Origin: Mesorhabditis belari
Lineage: Eukaryota; Nematoda; Chromadorea; Rhabditida; Rhabditidae
Direction of reading: 5' to 3'
Assembly (NCBI GenBank): GCA_958450365.1
Contig: CAUEEP010000759.1
Location: 1,594,501 to 1,658,500 of the forward strand
Length of the DNA stretch: 64,000 nt
How positions within the stretch are numbered: position 1 is the first letter of the stretch; each line of letters starts with the position of its first letter. The position numbers and the translations under genes are program-made. The notes below the pieces were generated by a model, which made no database searches, was not told the DNA's origin, and saw nothing but the letters and a program-made list of their open reading frames with translations. Below are positions 1-12,341 of the stretch, piece after piece.

Positions 1-828
1 AGGTCTCTAGTTATTCCTAGAGGTTCTGTGACTTCCAGATTGATGCTTGGCACTCGTGAAAGTCTAAAAAAGCTTAAGGAATCGTTTCTAAAGCACCGAA
101 CTCGAAAGCCTAAAACCACCGTAACCAGATACAGTAAGCTTTGTTTTTTAAATATTTCTATAGATTCTGTGACTTCCAGATCGACGTTTAGCTATTGTAA
201 AAGTCTAAAAAAGTTGAAGGAATCGTTTCTAAGGCGCCGAACTCAAAACACCCCAAACTCTAGAGTACTGTAGTAGGATCGGCTATGTTTTAAAGATCGC
301 TATAGGTTCTGTGACTTCCAGATTAATGCTTAGCTATCGTAAAAGTCTAAAAAAGCTTAAGGAATCGCTTCTAAAGCACCGAACTCGAAAACCAAAAGCT
401 ACCGTACCCTGCTCAACGACTTCCTCGAATTTGACCCATCTTGCCGATTCTCTCCAACCATCTTTCTGCAATTCGGCCATTTCCGTGAAAAGCGACGGCG
501 GTTGATCGGATTCTTTCAGCAAAAACATCACTCGAGCACCGGGGCCTGAAATTTTGCTCTAAAATCGAATCAAATCGAATTCAGATTTTTTTTTCTATCC
601 ATCTGGATGTCACTTTAGCTTTTTATCGTTTTACTTTGATCGTTTTCCTCGAAAAAACTCTTTTCCTCGACTTTACGCTTTTCTTTTGACGTTTTCTGAA
701 GGAGCGGCCATTGCGAGGCTTTTTGAGTCATTGCGAGGCTGGTAAAATCCTTTTTAAACACCTATTTAAATCCTATTTGCCTTTGAAAAGCATAAAAAAT
801 CGAAATTTCAAAAAAGCAAAAAAAATTT

Positions 829-899
829 GCCGACTCGGGGACTCGAACCAGCACCTCTCGGATCAAGAGCCAAAAATGCTAACCACTACACTATGCTTG
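829..899 (-). tRNA. tRNA-like Pol III unit with upstream motif
   Basis: Reading the minus strand: A box at 883-893 (TAGTGTAGTGG), B box at 839-849 (GGTTCGAGTCC), anticodon-like loop TTGATCC (would be GAT). The motif anchor R950 lies 57 bp upstream of the A box. The two acceptor strands (TCAAGCA and AGTCGGC) do not pair, so a working Ile tRNA is unlikely. Confidence 0.55.
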
Positions 900-1116
900 A
901 AAGTGTTTATATTAATCTACAAAATTTCCCACGCGTTTTGTGACTTCCAGATTGAAGCCTGCAGAAGTTTGAATAGCAAAAGCTTTCAAAAAAAAACGAG
1001 AATTTGGGCTTGATTCGAGAAAAGCCAGAAATAAGCCAGAAAATGGAAACAGAAAAGCTTAAAAAAGCGATTTTCTGAGGATCTGGAACGCACAAAGCGT
1101 TTAGAGATTTATTTTA

Positions 1117-1190
1117 TGCCGATTCGAGCAAGTGGTTAGTGAACTGGTCTCTCAGTCGAATGATCGATGGTTCGACTCCCCGAGCTGACA
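1117..1190 (+). tRNA. tRNA-like Pol III unit, short promoter spacing
   Basis: A-box-like GCAAGTGGTTAG near 1128-1139 and B box GGTTCGACTCC at 1169-1179. Motif L1083 is only about 42 bp from the inferred A-box start, 16 bp closer than in most units. Only weak T-runs follow. Probably a decayed or differently built copy. Confidence 0.45.
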
Positions 1191-1443
1191 GTGATTTTTT
1201 AAAATTCAATTTAAAAGTAAAAAATCGAAAACTAAAACGTTTCGGTCGATAAAATAAAGGTATTCAATGGAAAAGGGGCTCTATTTTTCTCAATTTGTTT
1301 CAGCAAAAAAAGAATTAGATTTTTGATGAAGGGGTAAAAGGAAAAAGAGCGGAAAAGAAAGACAATCTAACCTCCTATTCTCTTGAGAGAATTCTAGAGG
1401 AAGTCTTGTTATTTCTTATTGTTTTTGAGCAAAAACTAGCCCG

Positions 1444-1515
1444 GGATTAAGCCCGGAATCGAACCAGCACCCCCCGCTTTGGAGCCAAGCACACTAGCCA
1501 CTCGGCCACCGGTGC
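1444..1515 (-). tRNA. tRNA-like Pol III unit with motif at 58 bp
   Basis: A box TGGCCGAGTGG (1498-1508) and B box GGTTCGATTCC (1455-1465) on the minus strand. Motif R1566 is exactly 58 bp upstream, with a TATAAG box in the expected place between them. The anticodon-like loop holds CTCCAAA, a sequence recurring in many other units. Confidence 0.6.
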
Positions 1516-2175
1516 TTTTGCTTATATCGATAATCTAAATATCTCAATAACTACTGTGACATCCAGCTTGCAAGAATAACATTTGACGAACAGGATTCTA
1601 CAGTAACCCGCCTGAAAAATCACCCAGCTACCGTAGCCCGGTTCTCCAGGGGTTTTTTTTGATAATCTAAATATCTCAATAACTACTGTGACATCCAGCT
1701 TGTAAGAATAACCCCTTGTTTAAGCTGAATTGTTTTGTTTTGGCGAGGAAATGGCTTGGATATTGAAATACCGTACTCTAGAGTTGTTTTCATAGATTTA
1801 AATCTCGCTTAACTATTGTTTGAATGGAAATTTGGCGATTCTGGAGGTCACTAGAAGTATTGGAGTCTTAAAATGATTATAATATAGGGAACTAACAAAA
1901 CCTCTGAATCGGGCTACGGTAGCTGGGTGATTTTTCATCCGGGTTACTGTAGAAACCTCTTCGTCAAATGTGATTCTTATAAGCTGGATGTCACTGTAGT
2001 TATTGAGATATTTAGATTATCAAAAAAACCCTGGAGAACCGGGCTACCCCTGGAGAACGGTAGCTGGGTGATTTTTCATCCGGGTTACTGTAGAATCCTG
2101 TTCGTCAAGTGAGATTCTTATAAGTTGGATGTCACTGTAGTTATTGTGATATTTAGATTATCGATATAAGCAAAA

Positions 2176-2247
2176 GCACTGGTGGCCGAGTGGCTATTGT
2201 ACTTGGCTCCAAGGCGGACGGTGCTGGTTCGATCCCGGGAGGCGTCA
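2176..2247 (+). tRNA. tRNA-like Pol III unit with motif at 58 bp
   Basis: A box 2183-2193, B box GGTTCGATCCC 2226-2236, then a T-run and a TTTTTT tract downstream that could terminate Pol III. Motif L2125 (TTGGATGTCAC) is 58 bp upstream with TATAAG between. Acceptor strands GCACTGG and AGGCGTC do not pair. A second motif, R2301, faces it from the 3' side. Confidence 0.6.
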
Positions 2248-2798
2248 AAATTTTTGCTTTTTTCGTGAACTAAATATTTCTATGTGCACTGTGATATCCA
2301 GATCGCAAGAATAACCCCTTGTTTAAGCTGAATTGTTTTGTTTTGGCAAGGAAATGGCTTGGAGATTGAAATCCCGTACTCTAGAGTTGTTTTCATAGAT
2401 TTTGCAATGAAAGAATCACTCAAGCAACACCTAGCTAAGCCTAGTTTCTAGAAAATAGAAAGATTCCATCCTTTCCGTCTTTCTAGACGTTGGGCTATGA
2501 TGGCAAATAATATTCCCGCTCGGGGATCGAGTTACGAGAAGTAGGAGCCGAATAAAAGAGATTTCTTTTCTCTTTTCAATTCTTAGCTTTCCTCTCTTTT
2601 CTCAGGGATCCATCTAGAAAAGAATCGAGAAAAATTGCGTGATTCGAGAACAATTTCAGTCGATTTTCGTAAACAAGAGAATTCTCATGGAAAAATGCCA
2701 ACAAATCATTGTTTTTTAAAGTTTTTTCCTGCTTTCTGGAAGTCACAGCAGTGAAAATTGAAAGTTTTTTTGATAAAAAGAGATTTAAAAAAATTTTT

Positions 2799-2882
2799 GG
2801 CAGCTAGCGGGATCGAACCCTCGGCCGAACTCCCCAGTTCCAGATTGCTAACAGCGACCACAACCATTTGACCATTGATGCA
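2799..2882 (-). tRNA. tRNA-like Pol III unit, long body
   Basis: A box TGGTCAAATGG (2864-2874) and B box GGTTCGATCCC (2809-2819) on the minus strand. Motif R2933 is 59 bp upstream. The body is longer than in most units. A second motif (L2736) faces it from the 3' side. Confidence 0.55.
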
Positions 2883-3902
2883 AAGTGGGAATTAGCATTT
2901 AATTTCTATGCAAATCGATGCTGTGACTTCCAGAATGGGTGGGAATTGCACAGAAAAGTTTCCTAGTCGAATTCCTGGACGTAAATTGGCTCGATCTCAA
3001 AACAGATTACTGTTGGAGCAAGACTGACTTAATTTCTATGCAAATCGATGCTGTGACTTCCAGAATCGCTAAAAATTGCACAGAAAAGTTTCCTAGTCGA
3101 ATTCCTGAACGTAAATTGGCTTGATCTCTGTTGGAGCGATAATTTATCATTTTTCTATCAAAAGAAAGAGAAAAGATCTGTTTTTAGTTGTTTTTTAACT
3201 GTTTGTAGCCTTTTTTTAGCTGTTTGTAGCCGCTTTTTAGCCGTTTTTAAGCCACTTTGAAAGTTTTACGACCCGTCGGGCAATCAGACAAAAATTGAAT
3301 TCTTTTTAGCTACAAAAAAACTTCGAAAATCAAAATTTTACGAAATTTTCAGATTTTTCATAAAATTTCACTAAAGTGACTTCCAGAATAAAAGAAAAAA
3401 CAAAAAAAATCAAACATTAATTTGAAAAAAATTTCGATTTTTTGTCAGCTACCAATTTTCCCGAATCGATTTTTTTATTTTTGAAAATTTCGAGAATTTA
3501 AATGATTTAGATTCCTCTGTGACATCCAGCATTTGAGAAAAACCAAAAATTAGATGAAGTTAGCATAGAAAGAATTGAAGATTTGTTGAGAACGACTCAC
3601 CGAGTTGGCACAACTCGATACTCTCCCTGCGCTTCGACATCCGTCTTTTTCGCGATTCTCTGGAACTTTATTGATTTTCTGGAGATTTCAAATAGTTTCT
3701 TGAGGCCAATCTTTATAATGAAATAACTTCTAGAATCAAGAAACTAGAATTTCCTGAGAGATTTCTAAAATTTACAGGACTGGGTGAAAAATTCGAAATC
3801 TAGACAAGCAAACAGCTTTCTTTAACGATTTTTGAGGGTTCTGGATAGCACTATAGTTATTCCATCAATTTTCGTAAAGAAAACAAAGCTTTGAAATATT
3901 TT

Positions 3903-3974
3903 GGCTCCAGGCGGAATCGAACCCTCGACCCTTCACCTACCACTTGTTCTCAAACCCACTGCACCATGATCCCA
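3903..3974 (-). tRNA. tRNA-like Pol III unit, first of three related copies
   Basis: A box TGGTGCAGTGG (3956-3966), B box GGTTCGATTCC (3913-3923). Motif R4024 sits 58 bp upstream and motif L3841 faces it from the 3' side. Copies 2 and 3 follow at 4240 and 4708 within a ~340-460 bp duplicated segment. The acceptor strands do not pair. Confidence 0.6.
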
Positions 3975-4239
3975 AAAAGAGATTTCCTAGATTTTTCATT
4001 ATTTTCTTATGGCGTGCTCTCCAGAATTGAAGAAAAATTATGGGAAAATTCTGGTTTCTTTAATCAAGGCAAAAATTTGACTCAAACTCGAATTTTTGTC
4101 GGGAAATTTACAGGACTGGGTGAAAATTTCGAAATCTAATAAAGCTAACAGCTTTCCTTCACTATTTTTTGAGGGTTCTGGATAGCACTATGGCCATTCC
4201 ATTGATTTTCGTAAAGAAAATGAAGCTTTGAAATTTTTT

Positions 4240-4312
4240 GGCTTCGGAAGGAATCGAACCCTCGACCTTTCGCCTGCCACTTTTCCTCAGACCCACTGCG
4301 CCATGATCCAAA
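4240..4312 (-). tRNA. tRNA-like Pol III unit, second related copy
   Basis: A box TGGCGCAGTGG (4293-4303) and B box GGTTCGATTCC (4250-4260). Motif R4361 is exactly 58 bp upstream although its variable positions differ from the first copy (GTGCCCTCCAG). Motif L4178 flanks the other side, facing inward. Confidence 0.6.
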
Positions 4313-4707
4313 AAAGAGATTTCTTAGATTTTTCATTATTTTCTTATGGTGTGCCCTCCAGAATGATCTTTGTCTTAGCCAACTAATTGTAAAAGTGATT
4401 CCCAGGCGAGAAAATGGGCCGAACAACTGCCAGACAGCATCAAATGAACAACATTCGAAAGAAATCGGTCAACAACGTGCTTAGAACATCTAGTGACATC
4501 CAGAATGATAGAAAAACTATGGGAAAACTTTGATTTCTTGAATTCACAGCAAAAATTTGGCTCAAACTCTAAAATTTACAGGGCTGGGTGAAAATTTCGA
4601 AATCTAATAAAGCAAACAGTTTTTCTTTAACGATTTTTGAGGGTTCTGGATAGCACTATAGCTATTCCATCAATTTTCGTAAAGAAAATAAAGCTTTGAA
4701 ATTTTTT

Positions 4708-4779
4708 GGCTCCAAGAGGAATCGAACCCTCGACCCTTCGCCTACCACTTTTTCTCAGACCCACTGCGCCATGATCCCG
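4708..4779 (-). tRNA. tRNA-like unit, third copy, upstream motif missing
   Basis: A box TGGCGCAGTGG (4761-4771), B box (4718-4728) and 3'-side motif L4646 match copies 1 and 2, but similarity stops just upstream of the body and no motif is found near 4829, where 58-bp spacing would place it. It may be a promoterless truncated copy. Confidence 0.5.
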
Positions 4780-5460
4780 TAAATTTCGCCGTTATTTTTC
4801 AAATTTTTTGAATTACCGATTCTCTCTAATCTCGTCCATCCGTTCCCACATCGTTTTCGAGCTTTCTGGCTTTGGCGACTTATCAGGGTCACTCGGCTCC
4901 TCGTCGTCGCTCATTTTTACAGCTTTTCTCAGAGAAAGTAAAGGTTGTTTTTAGCAAAAATCGTCGATCTGGATGTCAGTAGGAATATTCAGAATGATTC
5001 CGATAGAAAAAAATCGAGTTTTAATTTTTCGAGTGATATTAGATTTTCGAATTTTTTAAAATCGAGATTTTCAACTTTCAAAGCTTTTGGGAATGTAAGT
5101 TGACTTCCAGGACCGAAGAAAATTCAATCAGAAATATAGATTTCCTAGAGAATTACAAAGATTTTAGTGATTGAAAATTGAAAGATCCGAGTTTCGGGCC
5201 GTAGAGGCCGTTTCGGGGGGAATATGGGGGGAAAGCCTTGAGAACCAAATAGAACGAAAAGATGGGGAAACGGGGAGAGGAGGAGGGAAAAGCTCTAAAG
5301 ATGAAAAGAGGCGGGCATCGATCCACTCGGGGACACCCCTGTTGGGCTCTATCTGGGAAAAGGGACCCCATCCACAGCTGGCACCCATCCTAGAGTGCAT
5401 TGAATTTGGGGCGCTCAGTTTTGGGCCACCAGTAAGTGGCCGGATATTGGCTGCTTTGGG

Positions 5461-6050
5461 GTAGGGTTGAGAATGGGGGGCTACAAGTCGTTAGCTTACC
5501 AGAAGCCCGAATTTTTTGACGGATTTCCACAATCTGGAATGCACAGCAGCTGTTAAAATCAAAAGTTGCTTATTTTGGTGAATTTAAATATTATTGCATG
5601 GGTGGGGTTTGAGAATGGGGGGCTACAAGTCGTTAGCCGACGAGAAGCCCGAATCTTTTGGCGGATTTCCATGATCTGGAATGCATAGCACCTGTTAAAG
5701 TGAAAATTTGCTTGTTTTAGCAAATTTTAATATTATTGCTTGGGTGGGGTTGAGAATGGGGGGCTGCAAGTCGTCAGCCAACAAAAAGCCCGAATTTTTT
5801 GACGGATTTCCACGATCTGGAATGCACAGCACATGCTAAAATCGAAACTTGCTTATTTTAGCGAATATTAGCGAATCGCGTTAGGTGGGGGTTGAGAATG
5901 GACGGCTACAAGTCGTTAGCCGACGAGTAGCCCGAATTTTTTGACGGATTTCCACAATCTGGAATGCACAGCACCTGTTAAAATCGAAAGTTGCTTATTT
6001 TAGCGAATTCTAATCTTAAACCACTTCACTACGCCACTCTACTCTAGCCA
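5461..6050 (+). repeat. Four-copy tandem repeat, ~141-bp unit, one motif per unit
   Basis: Each unit runs GGGTTGAGAATGGGGGGCTA ... ATTTTTTGACGGATTTCC ... motif ... TGCTTATTTTAGCGAAT. Motif anchors 5534, 5676, 5817 and 5959 are spaced 142, 141 and 142 bp. No coding potential was seen. Confidence 0.8.
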
Positions 6051-6759
6051 AATCGACTTTCCACCGTAAACCTTGCTTTTCTTGTCATCCCTGGCTTACA
6101 TGCGTTCCAGGATTGACGAAAAGTCACAAATTATCCATCGCCAAGGCTTGAGGAGTTGTAAAAACCCTTGTACCTGATTGAGAACTATGAGATTGTTAAA
6201 AATTAACATTTAACCTTTAAATTTGCTTTTTTTCTATCCCGTGCGTTCCAGGATTTTCAAAAAATCAATTTTTAAATCATAAAAATTCTTCTAGAGCTCT
6301 AAAATGAGGGGGTTCATTGTTTTCCTTTTTATGGAGTCAGTAAAAGTGGTAGAATGAGTTGGAGGGTCTGAGGAGACTCTGAGGAAGTCCCAGGGAGACG
6401 CTGAAGCTGTTTAGGTATGCATGTGAGAGAGCATTTCAGAGAATCCATCCATTTTCGAACCCATTTTTCCCAGATAATGACGTCACCTAATGCTGGCTAG
6501 GAAGCGCTCAATTATTTCGATTTTAAAAGCTATCGAAGCTTTTTCATAACCAAAAACCCACTTTCTATCCATTTCTGCACCGCTTTATCCACTTTTTTCC
6601 TCGTTTTTTCTCTTTTCTCTCTTGCGATTCAATCACACCGTGTTGGAGCCGATTTTGAGCTGAAATTTTTGGTATTTAGCGAAATTATCTAACTATTTAA
6701 GCAAGCTGGATGTCACAGGAGGCTATGAAAATGTTAAACAAGAGAAATAAAAAAAAATT

Positions 6760-6832
6760 GGAGCCAAGCGGAATCGAACCAGGGTCACTCGACTGGTGAC
6801 CAAGCTCGCTAGCCACTCGGCCAAAGGCACAA
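6760..6832 (-). tRNA. tRNA-like Pol III unit, motif at 67 bp
   Basis: A box TGGCCGAGTGG (6813-6823), B box GGTTCGATTCC (6770-6780). Motif R6890 is 67 bp upstream, about one helical turn more than the usual 58. L6706 (CTGGATGTCACAG) faces the 3' end. Confidence 0.55.
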
Positions 6833-7683
6833 AAGTTTAATGTGCAAAAGTTAGCTTCAAAAATGAACAAGAAACAAGAATGACTTCCAGGACAAAAGAA
6901 TTTATGTTCTATTTGCAAAAATTCGGCTTAAAAACCGGATAAATTGAAGCGAAGTCAAATTGAAAAAACCAAATTCTCCAAAAATGGTCTAAACTTTTCA
7001 AAAACTTTATCAAATGATTACATGACTTCCAGAATAGAAGAATTTATGTTTTATTTCTAAAAATTCGACTTAAAAACCGGCTAAATTCAAGCAAAGTCAA
7101 AATGAAAAAACCAAATTCTCCAAAAATGGTCTAAACTTTTCAAAAACCTTGCAAAACTATCGAATGACTTCCAGATTCGCAAAATTTATCAAAGAAACGG
7201 AGAGTTTTTTTGTGAAATTGCTCCAAAATAAAAGCGTTTGTTTATTTTTGGATCCTCAGCAAATAGAGGTGGGTTTTTTTGAAAGGAAAAACACCAGAAT
7301 TCAGACTTTTTGAAAACTTGAAAGGAAATTTGAGTAAATAGGAAGAAACTAGAGAAAAATTGAGAATATTTAAAGTTTTTAAAAAATTGTTGCAAACGCT
7401 CGGCCCCTGGCATAGCACTTTAAACATTTATAATTTTTAGTTTTCGAATTTTTGTCAAAATTTTTTGCGTAAACGGTGCTGTGACCTCCAGAAGCTATAA
7501 AAAACGAGTAAAACGCAATTTTTCGTGAAAAAGAATAAGGAAATCACTCAGAGTTTCGTTGATTTGTTGTTGGACTCTTTTCCTCCAGATTTACATAAGC
7601 TCTAAGCTTTTTAAAGAAAGATTCATGAGATCTGGATGTCAGGTGATAATTGAAAAGCATTAAAACTTGAAATAAAACGATTT

Positions 7684-7757
7684 GGATGCGGGAGGAATCG
7701 AACCAGGGTCACTCCGCTCACTAACCAAGCTCACTAACCACTCGGCCATCGGGCTGT
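7684..7757 (-). tRNA. tRNA-like Pol III unit with motif at 58 bp
   Basis: A box TGGCCGAGTGG (7738-7748), B box GGTTCGATTCC (7694-7704), motif R7806 at 58 bp, inward motif L7632 (CTGGATGTCAGG) on the 3' side. Its body resembles the unit at 6760. Confidence 0.6.
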
Positions 7758-8590
7758 CTACGGTAATCTCTATTTAAAATTAGCAAGCAGCAAGTGTGAC
7801 TTCCAGAATCAACTTTAGCTTTGACGAAAAAGCTCAAAAACGGATTCTTTTTACCTAAAAACGTCCAAACTTCAACAAAAAAAAAGAAAATTTTTTAAAT
7901 AGTTAAAACTTTTTAAAAATTGCGTCAGATTGTTCAGTGACATCCAGGATTAGCTTTAGTTTTGACGAAAGAGCTCAAAAACGGATTCTTTTTACCTAAA
8001 AACGTCCAAACTCCAACCAAAAAAAAAGAAATTTTTTTAAATGGTTAAAACTTTTTAAAAATTGCGTCAAATGGTCCAGTGACATCCAGGATTTAAAAAT
8101 CCGTTCGAGTTTTTAAAAATCTCACTCAAAGAAGCAAGGTTTTCAACTCAAACTCAGATCGCTTTGATGAGTGCCGAAATTTACGATGTGTTAAAGTGTC
8201 AAAATGAATTTTTGGGCAATTTTATGGAATCTCGTTGGAAAAAAGGTGAGAAAAGTGGTGAGAAGTGGGTGGAAAAGCAGAAAAGGCAACCCCGTTACGA
8301 GCCGATAACGACCAAACGACCAAAACTGATAACTTCAACAATCCGCCGCCAAACTCACCCAAGCACTTCGCCTGAGGTCCATAGCAGCCGATTATGCCCT
8401 TGCTTTCTTTCTATTTCTCTTCCATTCCCGAGTTTTTCAGCCATTCTCAAATGATCTCTGTTTTTTTCCTTTTTTGACGTTTGAACTTGGAAAAATATCA
8501 ATAAAATGTCTGGAATATCAATAAAATCTTCCTTAAAGTGTCCTAAATCGTTTAAAATAAAGAAATCAAGAAAAAAGGCAAAAATCTTTC

Positions 8591-8665
8591 CCCAGCCGGA
8601 CTCGAACCCGGGGGAGGGGGTGACCGCCTGAAAACAGCGCCCACTACCACTTGGCCATCCTTTCA
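8591..8665 (-). tRNA. tRNA-like Pol III unit, subfamily with G-rich variable arm (copy 1)
   Basis: A box TGGCCAAGTGG (8647-8657), B box GGTTCGAGTCC (8598-8608), and a G/C-rich stretch (as CCCGGGGGAGG on plus) between T arm and anticodon arm. Motif R8715 lies 58 bp upstream. Two sister copies are at 9357 and 10607; the three share sequence well beyond the tRNA-like body. Confidence 0.6.
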
Positions 8666-9240
8666 CTAACTCCAATCCAGGTTCTGAATGGAAAATTTTC
8701 TAGTGTGACATCCAGATCAAACAATGGCTTCAAAATTTCGGTGCCTTGATAAGAAGAAAAATCGAAAAATCGTTCGAATCAGTTCCTGTCCTAAAAATTT
8801 TGCGAAAAAAAGGCAAAAATTGAACAAAAATCGAATGAAAATGTTAAAATGTGCGTTCCAGGATTGCCGAAAATCGAACAATCAAGTCCAACAACGTCAA
8901 ATTTGGCTTGAAATGCGGTGGGCAAAATTTTCAAACAGATCTTCGGTTATATTTCTCTATTCCAGCTTTTGTGGGAGAAAAGAGGCAATCGAGAGCATCA
9001 AAATCTCTTGGAAAGCCAAGGAAATCCCTCGGGAGTTCCCCAGGGATGGGCCAGGGATCGGCTAAATGGAGAGAAGAGGATGGCGGAGGGGTGGAGGGGT
9101 GGAAAAGATTTCATGACGTTCTGCTCGGATATATAGAACTTAGGAAAAAGTTATCTAGCTAAAGGTCGGTCCTGGAGGTCACAGTACAAGATCGTAGAAG
9201 GAATTGAGCTCAATTCTGAGGTTTTACAAAATTTCATTTC

Positions 9241-9300
9241 TGCCTCGACCGGACTCGAACCTCGAATCGCTAGAATATAGAATCTCTAGAATATAAAAGC
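9241..9300 (-). pseudogene. Truncated tRNA-like remnant (B box only)
   Basis: A B box (GGTTCGAGTCC on minus, 9250-9260) stands in context like the 9357 unit but the sequence then runs into a short AGAATATAGAATCTCTAGAA repeat and has no A box. A dead fragment. Confidence 0.45.
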
Positions 9301-9356
9301 TAGCATCGTCCTAAATCGATAAAATCAAGAAAACCGCGAAAAACGCGAAAACTTTT

Positions 9357-9436
9357 CTTCGGCCGGACTCGAACCCGGGGGGAGGGACGGTTTTTCGCCT
9401 GGAAACAGCGCCCACTACCACTTGGCCATACCCCCA
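9357..9436 (-). tRNA. tRNA-like Pol III unit, G-rich arm subfamily (copy 2)
   Basis: A box TGGCCAAGTGG (9418-9428), B box (9365-9375), motif R9486 at 58 bp. The flank upstream, including the motif and about 60 bp beyond it, is similar to copies at 8591 and 10607, so promoter and body were duplicated together. Confidence 0.6.
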
Positions 9437-10606
9437 CCAACTCCAATTTAGTTTTTTAATGGTAAATTTTCTAGCGTGACATCCAGATCGAATCATGGCC
9501 TTAAAATTTTTTCATTTTGATAAGCGAGTTAGCAGCAATCAATTTGAATCGGTTCGTGCCAAAAATTTTGCGAAAAAAAACGCAAAAATCGATGGTAAAT
9601 CAAAAGAAAATGTGAAAGGGTGCGTTCCAGGATTGCCGAAAATCGAAAAATCAAATCCAAGAACGTCAAATTTTGATCGAATATTTGGCTCGATCGGTAT
9701 CATGAGGGTTTTACTTGGATAGATAGAAGCTAGGAAAAAGTTATTTAGCTAAATGTCGTTCCTGGAGGTCACAGTACAAGATCGTAGAAGAAATTGAGCT
9801 CAATTCTGAGGTTTTACAGGATTTTCATTTTTTGCCCTGTCCTTCCTTTCGATCTCGTCAAGTTTTAGGCAAAAATATGAAAGATTATCGAAATCTAAAG
9901 ATGCCAAAGTGAATCCTGGATGTCATCGGGGAGATTAGCGCAAAAATTGGGATCACTTTTCGTTATTTAGAAAATTTCATTTAAAATGTGTTCTTTTTTG
10001 AATGCGACTTTTGAAACAATGCTGTTTTGGCGGAAATTTTTCGAAAAAACACAGTTTGATCTTCTAGAAAAGGCGAGTTGACAGAAAAAAGAAGAAATGA
10101 ATCATTGGGAAATTTCTGGAAAAAAAATTTTGAAAAAATTTTTCGAAAAAATTTTTTTAACTCAAAAATTAACTCAAAAAGATCAAAACCAAAAAATTTC
10201 GATATTTTTAAATTTTCAATTTTAGCTTTAAAATCATTCATATCGATGCTGTGACTTCCAGAACGTCCAAAAAAGTGATTTTTTCTCGAAAAAGTCTCAA
10301 GAATTGACACAAAATTACGTCGATTTCGTATCGAGTGATCGAATTTCGAGAGAAAAGGGAGAAAAACGAATTAAAAGAATTTTTCAGCGATTATGGATGT
10401 CATTGGGAATAAAATCGATGAAAAACTCATATATTTGCAAAAAAAAAATATAATTCTGGGATGTGGCATTTAGGAGAGAGTGAAAGGCCAATGAACCGAG
10501 AAAACAGACAAAATGGGGAAAATAAATATTTGGCAATGATTCGCGTGGCTCCCAGACAGATCCCAATCGAAATCAAAAGAAATCAGATGAAAAAATCAAA
10601 AAAGAG

Positions 10607-10686
10607 GCAGCACCCGGACTCGAACCCGGGGGGAGGGGGGTGTTCGCCTGAAAACAGCGCCCACTACCACTTGACCATCCTTTCAC
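10607..10686 (-). tRNA. tRNA-like Pol III unit, G-rich arm subfamily (copy 3), motif at 68 bp
   Basis: A box TGGTCAAGTGG (10667-10677), B box GGTTCGAGTCC (10616-10626). Motif R10745 is 68 bp upstream, 10 bp more than in its sister copies, because of an AT-rich insertion in the spacer. Confidence 0.55.
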
Positions 10687-11864
10687 CAACTCCATTTCAG
10701 TTTTTTCATGAAATTTTTCATTGAATTTTCTAGCGTGACATCCAGATCAAACAATGGCTTCAAAATTTCGGTGTCTTGATCAGCGAGAAGATAGCATTCC
10801 CGTTCGAATCGAGTTCGTGACAAAATTTTGAGGAATACGCAAAAATCGAACGAAAATTCCACGCGGACTCGAAATTCTGGAGGGCACGAGAGAAAAAGAA
10901 GCGCAAAAAGAAGGCGAAGAGGCTATTGTTGTCCGTTGTGTTGGGAAGGGGGGAGTTCGGCGCTTTTTTTCGGCTTTTTCCCCATACACCCTCAAAGTTA
11001 TGCCCTAAGGGCTGCTAGCTGGAGGGCATCGTACCTTTTCTCCATTTCAGAAATGCTAGTGTGATCAATTCTCCCCCCTCACCCAATGCAATTCTCCCCT
11101 AAAAACCAACTTCTGTCGATTGTTGTCAAAACCTTCTCTGAAATGCTTAAAGCCCCTTCTGACTTCCAATTCGCCAAATCCTGACATCAGAAAGGCTTTT
11201 TTTACATCTAAAACCGAGAAATTCACCCAGTCCTAAAACTTTCTCAGAATTTCGCTCAATTTCGGTCATTTTAAGTGAAAAATTCGCAAAATCGAATAAA
11301 TTTTTGAAATCATAAAGAAAATTGAAACAATTCGTGACGTAATGGTTGCTGTTTAAAGGCTAGAAGCCAGCCAGGCACCGCTTTTCAAAAGTAAACACTC
11401 TGCAAAAGGGTTTCCTCCGATAAACTTTGTCATTTTTCGAATCAGAAAAAGTATTTGCCCAATCTGGAACGCACAGGAGATGTTAGAAAAAAAATTTCAA
11501 ATTTTAACAATTTTGAAAAAAGTGAAATTTTCAAGAATTGAAAAATTCTCGATTTTTCGATTTTTTTTAAATCTCAAAATTACCTCAAAATTTTTTCATT
11601 TTTTTCAATTGTGCCTCCCAGCTTTGGCTTTGGCTGAAAAAGTTTCGAAAAAACAGCTGGGAAATGGGTTTTTTTTGGGGGAACGTACTCCAGACGCACT
11701 TGGGCCCTAATTTTGTTTATTTTCGCTCGCTTCTCTTGATTTTTTTTTGCGTTTTTCACTTATTTCAAACGGGAAACGCTTTTTCGTGAATTAGGGATGA
11801 TTAGAGATAAAATAACGGGGATAGGCTAGAGTTAGAGTGCCCTTGACGCTAAAATCGTTTCCCT

Positions 11865-12260
11865 GAAATGAGAATGGATGGAAATGAAGATGAATTTGCA
11901 TTTAATTAAAAATCTAAGACTGTTTTTGATCAATCTGGAGTACAACTTAGATGTTCAATGGGTTAAAATATAAATTTTAGCCCTCCAGGTTAAAATCGTT
12001 TCTCTGAAATGAGAATGGATGAAAATCAAACTGAATTTGCATTTAATTAAAAATCTAAGACTATTTTTGTCCAATCTGGAGTGCAACTTAGATGTTCAAT
12101 GAGTGAAAAAATAAATTTTAACCCACTAGGTTAAAATCGTTTTCCTGAAATAAGAATGGATGGAAATGAAGATGAATTTGCATTTAATTAAAAATCTAAG
12201 ACTGTTTTTGTCCAATCTGGAGTGCAACTTAGATGTTCAATGAGTTAAAATGAAATTTTA
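11865..12260 (+). repeat. Three-copy tandem repeat, 141-bp unit
   Basis: Units share CTGAAATGAGAATGGATG and GCATTTAATTAAAAATCTAA and carry motifs at L11935, L12076 and L12217 (141 bp steps). The last copy leads into the tRNA-like unit at 12270. Confidence 0.8.
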
Positions 12261-12269
12261 AAGCTTTAA

Positions 12270-12341
12270 GCTGCGCCCGGAATCGAACCCTCGACCCAAA
12301 GCCTACTGCCAAACCCACTAACCAGTAAGCCATCAAGAAAA
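12270..12341 (-). tRNA. tRNA-like unit, upstream motif degenerate
   Basis: A box TGGCTTACTGG (12322-12332), B box GGTTCGATTCC (12279-12289). Only a damaged motif (GTGTACTGCCGG near 12383-12396) lies upstream. Motif L12217 faces the 3' end, as last member of a three-copy tandem repeat. Confidence 0.5.

Noticed and set aside
5171..5464. 97-codon plus-strand ORF MKIERSEFRAVEAVSGG
   Set aside because: Purine-rich sequence open on both strands, no splice context or family motif.
11681..11693. Motif-like GTACTCCAG at half the usual spacing
   Set aside because: It lacks the conserved TGTG part and breaks the 142-bp phase, so it was treated as chance.
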